NCBI GenBank assembly: GCA_036558545.1
Contig: DATBFJ010000039.1
Coordinates: 1 to 43,541 of the forward strand
Origin: JALYGJ01 sp036558545
GTDB taxonomy: Bacteria; Chloroflexota; Limnocylindria; Limnocylindrales; CSP1-4
DNA: 43,541 bases
Direction of reading: 5' to 3'
In this document: positions 22,828 through 30,266 of the stretch, piece after piece
Layout: each line of letters begins with the position of its first letter
How positions within the stretch are numbered: position 1 is the stretch's first letter
Notes under the pieces: model-generated
Told to the model about the DNA's origin: nothing
Database searches by the model: none
Seen by the model: the letters and a program-made list of their open reading frames with translations, nothing else
Position numbers and translations under genes: made by a program

Positions 22828-22862
22828 CACGGCTTGCCCGCGTCCGAGCCCTGACGTGACGC

Positions 22863-23720
22863 TTATTCGGGTGTCGCGGTCGCGACCGGCGTTGCCTGGG
22901 TGACGAACACGCTCATGCGGCAGGCGAATTGCGCTGTGTCGACCGGCGCTTCGTCGAGGGAGAAGGATCCCGCGTTGCCCGGTGCCCAGCGGCAGTCGGT
23001 CGACGATGGATCATTGAAATGCGCACTGAGCTGGACGACGCCATCGAAGCCTGGTCCGACAGTGCTCGGGTCGTAGAGCGCGGTCACGGCCGGTCCGTAG
23101 AGCGCCAGGGCCTGGTCGATGTCGCACAGTGTCTGGTCAGTCGTCCAGTCCGGCCCGGTGATCGATATGAACTGATTGACCACCGGTTGTGCGCAGCGAA
23201 CATCGCCGCGTAGCTGGAAATCGTCCGTGCCATAACAGGTCGATGCTTCCATCACGCCCAGCGCCAGGAGTTGATTGCCGGTAATCGGCGTGCCCGGGTC
23301 CGGGCACGCCGGGTGAAAGGCCTCGATTGCGAGGACGTCCTTCGAGCTGAACTCCCTGACCCAGCCGAACGGTGCGCAGCATCCGGGAAACGGGTCGTCG
23401 GCGACGCGCCAGTAGACCTCGCTCGATGGGTTTGTCGGGCCACCGACGACCAGCACATGCTCCGATTCGCCCAGCGGTTGCAACACACGACCAATCGCAC
23501 TGGCCGGACTCTCGAACGCCCGACTTTCGGGGTGGTTTGGATCAGCCACCTGGCGCAGCTCGCCCGCCTTGACGATGGCCATCCTTCCTACCTGAAGACC
23601 CGATGGATCGATCTGCGCCGTCGAGGGCGGCAATGTCGCAGTCCGAGTTGGTGGCGCGGGGCCGGCGCACCCACAAGCGAGCACTGCCAGTGCCAAGACG
23701 CTTGCTTCGATCAGCCTCAC
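22863..23720 (-). CDS. lipoprotein with GCCxPFGWV motif, paralogue 1 of 2
   Basis: Function unknown. The 285-residue precursor starts at GTG 23720, in a GTGA overlap with its upstream paralogue, and has a lipoprotein signal (VLALAVLACGC, lipid Cys at 16 or 18) and a Thr/Pro-rich linker. The mature part shares with the neighbour: YWRVADDPFPGCCAPFGWVRE (positions 103-123), a CYGTDDFQLRGDVRCAQPVV segment and AHFNDPSSTDCRWAPG. The many paired cysteines suggest disulphides outside the membrane. The first mature segment (LQVGRMAIVKAGELRQVADP) resembles SH3-like cell-surface repeats, a weak guess. Last gene of a minus-strand operon. Confidence 0.8.
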   Translation of the reverse strand: MRLIEASVLALAVLACGCAGPAPPTRTATLPPSTAQIDPSGLQVGRMAIVKAGELRQVADPNHPESRAFESPASAIGRVLQPLGESEHVLVVGGPTNPSSEVYWRVADDPFPGCCAPFGWVREFSSKDVLAIEAFHPACPDPGTPITGNQLLALGVMEASTCYGTDDFQLRGDVRCAQPVVNQFISITGPDWTTDQTLCDIDQALALYGPAVTALYDPSTVGPGFDGVVQLSAHFNDPSSTDCRWAPGNAGSFSLDEAPVDTAQFACRMSVFVTQATPVATATPE

Positions 23721-24619
23721 GAGGTAGAGACGTCGGTGACCACGTAATCGAGACGGCAGGTCAAGATCGCCGTCTCGCTTGGCCCACCCTCGTCCGGGAC
23801 GAAGTTCGCGTAGTCACCCTGGCCCCAACGGCAATCTCTCGACCTGGGATCGTCGAAGTGGCCAGTCAGGGTCGCTTCACGAGCAACACCGGTTCCATCG
23901 ACCCATGGCTTGAAGATGTCGCCGTCGAGGATGAAGTTGTCGTTGCCATCTAGCGTGCACGAGTACGGCTGGTCAGGCCTCGTATCCCACGGTGCGTTGA
24001 CGAAGGCTGGGGCATCGACGATCCACTGGGCGCAAGTCATCAGCCCGTTCACTTTCAGGTAGCGACTGCCGAAACACGCCAATCGCTCAAGCGGGACGAT
24101 CGCAACCAATTGTGCGACGGACAAGGGCTCATCCGCGGACGGGCAATCGGGCGTTGCGGCGGCCATGGTTGCCGACCCGTCGCCAGAGGCACTGACCCAG
24201 CCGAAAGGTGAGCAGCAGCCCAGGTTGTCACCAACCGCGACCTTCCAGTACTGACTGCCGTCGAACGTCGACGCGTCAGCCAGGTAGACCAGGTCTCCGT
24301 TCCTCAGCGGACTAAGCGTCGTACAACCCATCCCGCACGGGCTGTGCCAGGCGTTGTCGTTTGGCCGAGACGGGTCGGCGATTTGGCGCAGGCGGTCGGC
24401 AACGACCGTCGCCAGACCGCCGATGTGGACGCCGGCAATCGGACCGGGCGTAAGGGTCGGCGTGGGAATGCTCGGCATGGTTGCGATCGGTGGCTGGCTT
24501 TGTGTCGCCAACGATGCAAGGGAAGGCGTGAGAGGTGGCGCGATGCTTGGCGTGGGCGGCACCGGGCTGGCACAGCCGACTGCCACAAGAAGGAGGACGG
24601 CGGTGAGGAGCGCGCGCAT
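23717..24619 (-). CDS. lipoprotein with GCCxPFGWV motif, paralogue 2 of 2
   Basis: Unknown function; 300 residues from ATG 24619, which shares one base with the gltX stop. Signal MRALLTAVLLLVAVGC has lipid Cys16, then a long Pro/Ser/Thr linker (about 17-62). The mature part parallels paralogue 1: YWKVAVGDNLGCCSPFGWV, CFGSRYLKVNGLMTCAQWIV, GHFDDPRSRDCRWGQG. It additionally has CGMGC near residue 96. The two genes look like an old tandem duplication, since overall identity is moderate while cysteine positions are kept. Their association with gltX is probably only transcriptional. Confidence 0.8.
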   Translation of the reverse strand: MRALLTAVLLLVAVGCASPVPPTPSIAPPLTPSLASLATQSQPPIATMPSIPTPTLTPGPIAGVHIGGLATVVADRLRQIADPSRPNDNAWHSPCGMGCTTLSPLRNGDLVYLADASTFDGSQYWKVAVGDNLGCCSPFGWVSASGDGSATMAAATPDCPSADEPLSVAQLVAIVPLERLACFGSRYLKVNGLMTCAQWIVDAPAFVNAPWDTRPDQPYSCTLDGNDNFILDGDIFKPWVDGTGVAREATLTGHFDDPRSRDCRWGQGDYANFVPDEGGPSETAILTCRLDYVVTDVSTS

Positions 24620-26127
24620 CAACCGGGCGGAACGGCCTCGATGAGGGCGCGTGCGGCGTCGAGGCGCTCGAGGGTCCGCTCATAGCCGAGCGCCACAAGC
24701 GTGTCGAAGAGCGGTGGCGTCGCGGTCTTGCCGGTCACGGCCACGCGGATAGCCATGAACAGGTCGCCCGGTTTCCAACCACGGTCCTCAGCCAACTGGC
24801 GTAGCGGGCCCTCCAGCTCGTCCGCCTCGAAGCTGACCTCGCCGACATTCGCGATTACGCGTCGCGCGGCGGTCAGCGCCGCGAGCGTGGTTGCAGCATC
24901 CCATCGCTTGGGAACCAGCAGCTCCGGGTCCACGCGGAGCTCTTGGACGAACAGGAAGTCAACCAGCGGACCGACCGCGGACAGGATGGGAAGCCGCTCG
25001 CGAATCATGGGCAGCAGGGCGCGAACATCCTCCGCGGCCGGCATTCGCACACTCACCCCGTTCGATTCGAGAATCGTCAAATCAGCGACCAGGAAAGGCA
25101 ATACCCGCTCGATCAACTCGTCGTCGGGCAGCTTTCTGATCCACTGGCCGTTGAGCCATTCGAGTCGCTCGCGGTCAAATATGGCTCCGCCCTGGTGGAC
25201 CCTCTCGAGTGAGAATCGGTCGACCAGCTGGGCGAGCGAGAAGATCTCCTCCTCTGTCCCGCTCGACCAACCCAGCAGCGCGAGAAAGTTGTCGAATGCC
25301 TCGGGGATGTAGCCCTGCGTTCGATAGTCGGACACAGCTGTCTGCGACTTGCGCTTGCTCATCTTCGTCCGGTCTGGATTGAGGATCAGCGGCAGATGCG
25401 CGAACTGTGGGACGTCGGCGCCCATTGCGCGGAACAGCAGGATGTGTTTCGGCGTGTTCGACAGGTGGTCCTCGCCGCGGATGATGTGCGAAATCGCCAT
25501 GTCGGCGTCGTCAACGCACACGGCAAAGTGATACAGCGGGGTGCCGTTTGATCTCACGATGATCAAATCGCCACCCAGGGCAGTCGTCGAGATCTCGACG
25601 TGGCCGCGGATGATGTCGTCGAACGCCACGACGCCGTTTCCTACGCGGAAACGGATCGTCGGTTTGAGTCCCTGTGCCTCCCGCTCGGCGCGCTCGGCAG
25701 GCGTCAGATGCGCGCAGCGGCCGACGTAGTGAGGTGGTTCGTGGGCGGCCTCCTGCGCCTTGCGATCCGCGTCAAGCAGCTCTGGCGTGCAGTAGCAGTA
25801 ATAGGCCTTGTCCTCGCTCAGGAACTGCTCGGCGACCTGACGGTGGCGCTCGATACGCTGCATCTGCCGGTACGGCCCGTACGAGCCCTTCGCTGGTTGG
25901 CCGGCAATCTCAGGACCCTCATCCCATTCGATGCCGAGCCAATGCAGCTCCTCGAGGATGTCGCGCTCGAAGTCGAGCGTGGACCGAGCCTCGTCCGTGT
26001 CCTCCAGACGCAGGATGAAAGTGCCGCCCACGCGCTTCGCGAACAGGTAGTTGTAAAGCGCGGTTCGAGCAGTCCCAATGTGGAGAGGACCGGTTGGGCT
26101 GGGCGCGATCCTTACTCGGACGCTCAC
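24619..26127 (-). CDS. gltX: glutamyl-tRNA synthetase
   Basis: Charges tRNA-Glu (and in many bacteria without GlnRS also tRNA-Gln) with glutamate. The class I signatures are present: HIGH as PLHIGTARTALYNYL near residue 16 and KMSKS as DRTKMSKRKS near residue 256. About 502 residues, the usual length, with the C-terminal anticodon-binding helical domain. I chose GTG 26127 because it forms the GTGA overlap with the upstream J-domain gene that is usual in this genome; ATG 26139 would add four residues. Essential housekeeping gene inside a five-gene minus-strand operon. Confidence 0.96.
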   Translation of the reverse strand: MSVRVRIAPSPTGPLHIGTARTALYNYLFAKRVGGTFILRLEDTDEARSTLDFERDILEELHWLGIEWDEGPEIAGQPAKGSYGPYRQMQRIERHRQVAEQFLSEDKAYYCYCTPELLDADRKAQEAAHEPPHYVGRCAHLTPAERAEREAQGLKPTIRFRVGNGVVAFDDIIRGHVEISTTALGGDLIIVRSNGTPLYHFAVCVDDADMAISHIIRGEDHLSNTPKHILLFRAMGADVPQFAHLPLILNPDRTKMSKRKSQTAVSDYRTQGYIPEAFDNFLALLGWSSGTEEEIFSLAQLVDRFSLERVHQGGAIFDRERLEWLNGQWIRKLPDDELIERVLPFLVADLTILESNGVSVRMPAAEDVRALLPMIRERLPILSAVGPLVDFLFVQELRVDPELLVPKRWDAATTLAALTAARRVIANVGEVSFEADELEGPLRQLAEDRGWKPGDLFMAIRVAVTGKTATPPLFDTLVALGYERTLERLDAARALIEAVPPG

Positions 26128-27320
26128 TGCGCCGACCATGGACGCAGCGTCGACGGACCGAGCACGACCGCGGCCGCGGTGCCGACGTAGCCGACCAGCA
26201 GCAGGACCCCTACGTAGAAGGCCAGTCGCTCAAGCGACGGAGACGCTCCGGCGAATAGGGCGCCGCCGATGAACAGGCCACCGATGACCAGTACGAGCAC
26301 CGTCGCAACCGCCCCGATGTAGGCAATCCGCGGAAGGACGACAAGGAGCACGAGACTGGCCGCCATCAGAGCGCTGGCGAGCGCCAGCTGAGTGCCATTC
26401 GCGAAGCCGGCCGCGATGACCGCCGCCATGGGCACCCAGGCAACGAGCGCATACGCGAGACGCTGTGGAACGTTCGGCCACGGTGCGGGCAGTGCCCTGC
26501 GGACGATGTGGGTCGTGCCCTCGTGCGGTCCGGGCGCGGCGTGCGACATCGTCTGCGGCGTGGCGAACACGTCATCCATTTCCGCCGCGGCCGCTGCGGC
26601 GGCCGCGGCGCGGCGTCGCGCCTCAGCCTCGGCCGCCATGCGCGCCCTGCCCGCGGTCACGACCTGGGTCCCCTGTTGGCGAAACGAGCCGCGCCGCGGC
26701 AGATCTGCCTCGCCCTTTCGGAAGTAGGCCCGTGCCGCGGATGACCAGGCCGCGCCGCTCGATCGGTTGTAGACGTCGAAATCCTGCGGGTTGAACGCAG
26801 GCCCGTCGGGTGGCGGAGGCGGCGGCGCGGCCTTCGAGCCACTCTTCGGCCTGCGCTGCTTGCCCGATTTCTGCTTATCGGCCGTTGTCCGCGATTCCTC
26901 CCACCAGGGCACTTCCGACGCGGACCACGTGTAGGCACGCGACGAGCGCGGCCTGGTGCGCGGGTCGGCGTATGCCTGGCCACCGGAAGTCGTTCCGGTC
27001 GATCGCGGCGGACGTGTGTGGCTCTCGGCGGGCTCTGCCTCAGGGTGTGGGGCGGGGCGCTGTCGCCGGCGCGTGGGAGTGGCGGGTCGGTCGGCCCTGA
27101 TTGGACCGGGTGCGTGCTTGAGGTCCCACTCCTTGCGCAGCAAAGGATCGGATAGAACCCGGTAGGCCTCCTGGACTCGTAGAAAGCGGTCAGTCTCGGA
27201 TTGATTGCCGGCGTCGGGGTGATAGCGCTTGACGAGCTTGCGGTGTGCGGCCTTGATCTCTGCGTCGGTCGCGCCATGCGCCACGCCCAGGGCTCGATAA
27301 GGGTCGATCAGCTGCTGCAT
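26124..27320 (-). CDS. membrane-anchored J-domain (DnaJ-like) protein
   Basis: A 398-residue protein with an N-terminal J domain (about 5-68: DPYRALGVAHGATDAEIKAA, HPD at 34-36, FLRVQEAYRVLSDPLLRKEWD), a long disordered, basic and proline-rich middle with several Arg/Pro blocks and a poly-Ala stretch near 239-247, and four hydrophobic segments at the C terminus (about 291-385). It lacks the zinc-finger and substrate domains of true DnaJ. It probably recruits DnaK to the membrane; the client is unknown. It starts 13 bases after the asparaginase-family gene and overlaps gltX. Confidence 0.85.
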   Translation of the reverse strand: MQQLIDPYRALGVAHGATDAEIKAAHRKLVKRYHPDAGNQSETDRFLRVQEAYRVLSDPLLRKEWDLKHAPGPIRADRPATPTRRRQRPAPHPEAEPAESHTRPPRSTGTTSGGQAYADPRTRPRSSRAYTWSASEVPWWEESRTTADKQKSGKQRRPKSGSKAAPPPPPPDGPAFNPQDFDVYNRSSGAAWSSAARAYFRKGEADLPRRGSFRQQGTQVVTAGRARMAAEAEARRRAAAAAAAAAEMDDVFATPQTMSHAAPGPHEGTTHIVRRALPAPWPNVPQRLAYALVAWVPMAAVIAAGFANGTQLALASALMAASLVLLVVLPRIAYIGAVATVLVLVIGGLFIGGALFAGASPSLERLAFYVGVLLLVGYVGTAAAVVLGPSTLRPWSAQ

Positions 27321-27333
27321 GAACGACGCTGCT

Positions 27334-28509
27334 TCAGCTCAGCTCGGAGAAGGGTGCGAGCTGGAAGACTGGCACGGTCCGTGCGATCTCGACGCCGCGC
27401 GGGTCCTTGACCGGTGGCGTATGCAGATCGTTCAGCCGCTCCAGGTGCTCCGCGTCGAATACGCCCAGCTGGCCAAGAGCCTCGACGCTCACGGACATGT
27501 TGGCGCGTGCTGACCGGTCGCCATCCTCGATCTTGACTGCCAGCCCGGCCGCGGGCGATTTGGCACCGCGCCCGCCCGCCAGGATGCCGACTCCCCTGAG
27601 ACCCTCGGCACCACCCTTTGACACGAGATACGCCGGGCGGGCACGCATGATCCGCGTATCACTCGCCTCGCGCGACCCGCCGACCATGTCCGGCGCCGCT
27701 TTCATTGCGTCGCGCACACGCGTCAGATGCGGCACGAGCGAGAGCTGTGTCACGTCGGCACCTCCGTCCGGGTCGGCCAGCAACGCGAACGCCCGCGCGA
27801 TCGAAGCCATCGGGAACGCATAAGTCAGGACGCCGCAGTTGTCCACCGCCGTGACCAGGTCGCTTCGCTTCACCCTGAAAAGTCGGGCAACCGCGTCTGC
27901 GACGGCAATCTGGCTGGGGTGCTCAGGTCGCCAGTAGTCGGGCAGGCTCCAACCCGCAAGTCGGGACAGGAGCAGGCTCGAAGTATGAAAGCCCGAGCAG
28001 TTGTGCCTGATCGGCCCAGGCGCCTCTCCCTCACGGGCCAGCCGCGCGGCGGTGAGCGTATCCGCGGGGGCACCGTCGGAGCCGCACGCGAGCAGCGATT
28101 GCGACAGACCGGCGCGGCGCAACATGGCCTGGATCGTTCGGACGTGAGCATCCTCGCCATGATGTGACGCGGACATGACGGCAATTTCCTGGTCCGTCAG
28201 GTGGAATTGCTCGGCCCCGCCGGCTTCGAGCAGCGCCGTGACGCCAAATGGCTTGACGGCCGAGCGAAGCGACGTGACGTAATCAGGGTCGCCCACGCCA
28301 CGCTCGACCTTGCCGGTGATGTCGACCTGGACGATGTGGCCCCTGTGCCGGCTCTCCACGAACGGGCCGCGGCGCAGTTCCGCAAGCACAGGCGCGGCGG
28401 CACCGCGCGGATACCGCGCGCGGGGCAGTGCGGGTCGTACAGCTGCCCTACCGGTCGAGATCGAGGCGTCCACCATGCCGGTCGCAGCCCTGGTCGGGGT
28501 CCTCGCCAT
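27334..28509 (-). CDS. asparaginase II family protein
   Basis: About 391 residues of the thermolabile asparaginase II family (the Rhizobium etli type, unrelated to E. coli AnsA/B). Family landmarks visible are VLAELRRGPFVESRHRGHIVQVD near the N terminus, VMSASHHGEDAHV, HNCSGFHTSSLLL (GKHAGML-like position) and VDNCGVLTYAFP. The frame stays open far upstream, but ATG 28509 has TACCAT 6 bases before it, and residues before it look random, so 28509 is the likely start; ATG 28476 is an alternative. It probably hydrolyses asparagine or a related amide. First gene of the operon with the J protein and gltX. Confidence 0.85.
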   Translation of the reverse strand: MARTPTRAATGMVDASISTGRAAVRPALPRARYPRGAAAPVLAELRRGPFVESRHRGHIVQVDITGKVERGVGDPDYVTSLRSAVKPFGVTALLEAGGAEQFHLTDQEIAVMSASHHGEDAHVRTIQAMLRRAGLSQSLLACGSDGAPADTLTAARLAREGEAPGPIRHNCSGFHTSSLLLSRLAGWSLPDYWRPEHPSQIAVADAVARLFRVKRSDLVTAVDNCGVLTYAFPMASIARAFALLADPDGGADVTQLSLVPHLTRVRDAMKAAPDMVGGSREASDTRIMRARPAYLVSKGGAEGLRGVGILAGGRGAKSPAAGLAVKIEDGDRSARANMSVSVEALGQLGVFDAEHLERLNDLHTPPVKDPRGVEIARTVPVFQLAPFSELS

Positions 28510-28515
28510 CCCAGC

Positions 28516-28521
28516 GATGGT
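28516..28521 (-). promoter_or_regulatory. -10-like TACCAT of the asparaginase-gltX operon
   Basis: TACCAT on the minus strand ends 6 bases before ATG 28509; leaderless type. Confidence 0.45.
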
Positions 28522-28580
28522 AGCGCGTGTCACGCCGCCGTCCTCCTTCGCGCGGAGGAAGTTCTGTTGCATCCCCGGCG

Positions 28581-28586
28581 TAGACT
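28581..28586 (+). promoter_or_regulatory. -10-like TAGACT of the DUF4189 gene
   Basis: TAGACT would give a leader of about 27 bases containing GGGAGG before ATG 28620. No clear -35. Confidence 0.35.
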
Positions 28587-28619
28587 CCCGTACGGTCAGG
28601 GAGCGTTGTGGGAGGTGGT

Positions 28620-29027
28620 ATGACACGACGAGTTCTATGGCTGTACGCGGTGGTCGTCGCGATGGCCTTATTGCTGATCGGAGGGGCGGCACCCGCGGCT
28701 GCGTCGGGCGATTGGTATGCTGCGATCGCCGTCGAGAAGCCAACCCGCGCAGTCGGTTGGGCGTGGGGCTACGCCAAGCTATCCAAGGCGAAGTACTGGG
28801 CCTTGAAGGAATGCAAGGTGGAGGCCACGAAACCCAGCCGTTGCCAGATGATGGTGACGGTCAAGAACGGTTGTGCGGCGGTCGCCTACAAGACGACGGC
28901 CAGCGGATACACGTACGGGTCGGCGACGGGGCCATCGAAGAACGCCGCCAAATCCGCTGCCTTGCAGGCCGCGGGCAAGAACGCAAAGCTTCTGAAGGCG
29001 GTCTGTACGGACGGCAACGTCCCCTAA
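28620..29027 (+). CDS. secreted DUF4189 domain protein
   Basis: A 135-residue exported protein. Signal peptide: TRRVLWLYAVVVAMALLLIGG with an AAAS-type cleavage region near residue 30. The mature part is a DUF4189 domain, small alpha/beta with pattern DWYAAIAVEKPTRAVGWAWG, AKYWALKECKVE, NGCAAVAYK and AAKSAALQAAG, and four cysteines that can pair. The function of DUF4189 is not known. ATG 28620 has a GGAGGTGG ribosome site immediately upstream; an in-frame GTG at 28608 is less likely. Monocistronic. Confidence 0.85.
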   Translation: MTRRVLWLYAVVVAMALLLIGGAAPAAASGDWYAAIAVEKPTRAVGWAWGYAKLSKAKYWALKECKVEATKPSRCQMMVTVKNGCAAVAYKTTASGYTYGSATGPSKNAAKSAALQAAGKNAKLLKAVCTDGNVP

Positions 29028-29034
29028 GGCGGCC

Positions 29035-29058
29035 GGGGCGGTGCAGCGAACCCGCCCC
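29035..29058 (+). terminator. possible terminator after the DUF4189 gene
   Basis: GGGGCGG and CCGCCCC form 7-bp arms with a 10-base loop, without a T-run. It overlaps the expected -35 region of upp. Confidence 0.35.
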
Positions 29059-29061
29059 TCA

Positions 29062-29067
29062 TACAAT
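29062..29067 (+). promoter_or_regulatory. -10 TACAAT of upp
   Basis: TACAAT is a 5/6 match to TATAAT and ends 8 bases before ATG 29076, with no ribosome site between. Confidence 0.55.
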
Positions 29068-29075
29068 CGCCCGCG

Positions 29076-29729
29076 ATGCAAGAGTTTCCGGGACTGCACG
29101 TCTCGCAACACCCGGCCGTTCAGCACAAGCTGTCATTGCTGCGCGACTCGTCGACCGATCCGAAGCTGTTTCGCGAGCTTGTGCGCGAGATCTCATGGCT
29201 TTTGGGCTACGAAGCGCTGGAGGACGCCCGAGTCTCCGCGATTGATGTGCCCACCCCGCTGGAGGTAACCAAGGGCGCACGACTGGCCGACCGAATCGGC
29301 CTGGTGCCGATCCTGCGCGCCGGACTGGGGATGGTCGATGCGATGCTCGAGCTGATGCCCACGGCTCAGGTCTGGCACCTGGGCCTGTTCCGCGACGAGC
29401 GGACCCTCCGTCCGGTCGAGTATTACAACAAGCTGCCGGACTCGGCAACGGTCGAGCTGTGCCTGATCCTCGATCCCATGCTGGCGACGGGCGGATCTGC
29501 CACGGCCGCCATCGAGGTACTGAAGCGGTGGGGGGCCGTGTCACCCGTGCGCATCAAGCTGATCAACCTGATTGCCGCTCCGGAAGGTGTCCGCGCGGTC
29601 CAGAAGGCACATCCGGACGTGCCCATCTATGCGGCCGCCCTGGACAGGCAGTTGAACGAAAAGGGCTACATCATGCCCGGACTGGGCGACGCCGGAGACC
29701 GCCAGTTCGGAACGGGCAAGTCCAGCTAG
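29076..29729 (+). CDS. upp: uracil phosphoribosyltransferase
   Basis: Makes UMP from uracil and PRPP in pyrimidine salvage. The 217-residue protein has the PRPP-binding motif LILDPMLATGGSA (about 130-142), the LVPILRAGLGMVDAM segment and the uracil-binding C terminus GYIMPGLGDAGDRQFGT. Length and motifs match typical Upp. The upstream TACAAT suggests a leaderless mRNA. It is convergent with the Imm-5-like gene with a single base between the stops. Confidence 0.97.
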   Translation: MQEFPGLHVSQHPAVQHKLSLLRDSSTDPKLFRELVREISWLLGYEALEDARVSAIDVPTPLEVTKGARLADRIGLVPILRAGLGMVDAMLELMPTAQVWHLGLFRDERTLRPVEYYNKLPDSATVELCLILDPMLATGGSATAAIEVLKRWGAVSPVRIKLINLIAAPEGVRAVQKAHPDVPIYAAALDRQLNEKGYIMPGLGDAGDRQFGTGKSS

Positions 29730-29730
29730 G

Positions 29731-30246
29731 TCAACAGTCGAAGACGAACCAGCAGACATCGTTTCGGCGCCGCTGATCTTCGAGCACGAGATCGCGCAGT
29801 CGGGCCGGCAGCTGATCGCGCTGCCATTGGCACTCGGCACGCCCCGCTGACTGTGCCTGTTCGGGCGGCGCGGCCGCTCGCACGGCCTTGATCGCGTAGG
29901 CGGCCGCGCCCAGGTCGTGCTCGGCGACATGGGCAACGTTCGCCGCCTGCGCCGCGGCGTAGGCGGCGAACCGCGGCGCCCCGGTCAGGTCTCTGGCCGC
30001 GCCGTTGGCGTGCCCGGCCGCGGTCCGTGCCACGGTCATCGTGACCTCGCCGCGCGCCCATGCCCGGCCCAATTCGATGGCACGGCGAGGCCGCTCGTCG
30101 TCCGGGCGCTCACTCTCGAACAGTCGCAGCACGTGTTCGGCACATTGCGCGGCCCACAATGCCAGCAGGTGATGATCCATGTCGGTGAGCGTCCCGCCGC
30201 GCCGGACCGTGACGAGTCGCGGGTCGCGATCTTTGCTCAGGATCAT
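29731..30246 (-). CDS. Imm-5-like putative immunity domain protein
   Basis: A 171-residue Ala/Arg-rich, all-helical protein. The segment DHHLLALWAAQCAEHVLRLFE, then PRRAIELGRAWARGEVTMTVAR and AANVAHVAEHDLGAAAYAIKAV, matches the Imm-5-like family as I recall it; such proteins are annotated as putative immunity proteins of polymorphic toxins but are common as lone genes in soil bacteria. No toxin gene is adjacent. The start may be ATG 30246 or ATG 30180, the latter being where the domain begins. It is divergent from, and almost abuts, the DAO-family gene. Confidence 0.7.
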   Translation of the reverse strand: MILSKDRDPRLVTVRRGGTLTDMDHHLLALWAAQCAEHVLRLFESERPDDERPRRAIELGRAWARGEVTMTVARTAAGHANGAARDLTGAPRFAAYAAAQAANVAHVAEHDLGAAAYAIKAVRAAAPPEQAQSAGRAECQWQRDQLPARLRDLVLEDQRRRNDVCWFVFDC

Positions 30247-30253
30247 TGCTGCC

Positions 30254-30259
30254 TATTCT
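30254..30259 (+). promoter_or_regulatory. -10-like TATTCT of the DAO-family flavoprotein gene
   Basis: TATTCT ends 7 bases before GTG 30267, which supports this start over the upstream TTG 30246 and GTG 30261. Confidence 0.45.
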
Positions 30260-30266
30260 CGTGATC

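Larger units (their letters stand above)
22487..22862. other. 376-bp intergenic region without a supported gene
   Basis: No convincing coding frame. From left to right it has the TACTAT -10 and 9-bp inverted repeat, a two-repeat Pho box, and three copies of a TGCACTT-type palindrome. A 65-codon minus-strand frame at 22552-22749 crosses the Pho box and two palindrome copies, has no family resemblance and is not called. Confidence 0.6.

Noticed and set aside
22643..22829. Miniature transposable element (MITE) bounded by the inverted 19-mers
   Set aside because: No target-site duplication or second genomic copy can be seen here; kept only as a repeat finding.
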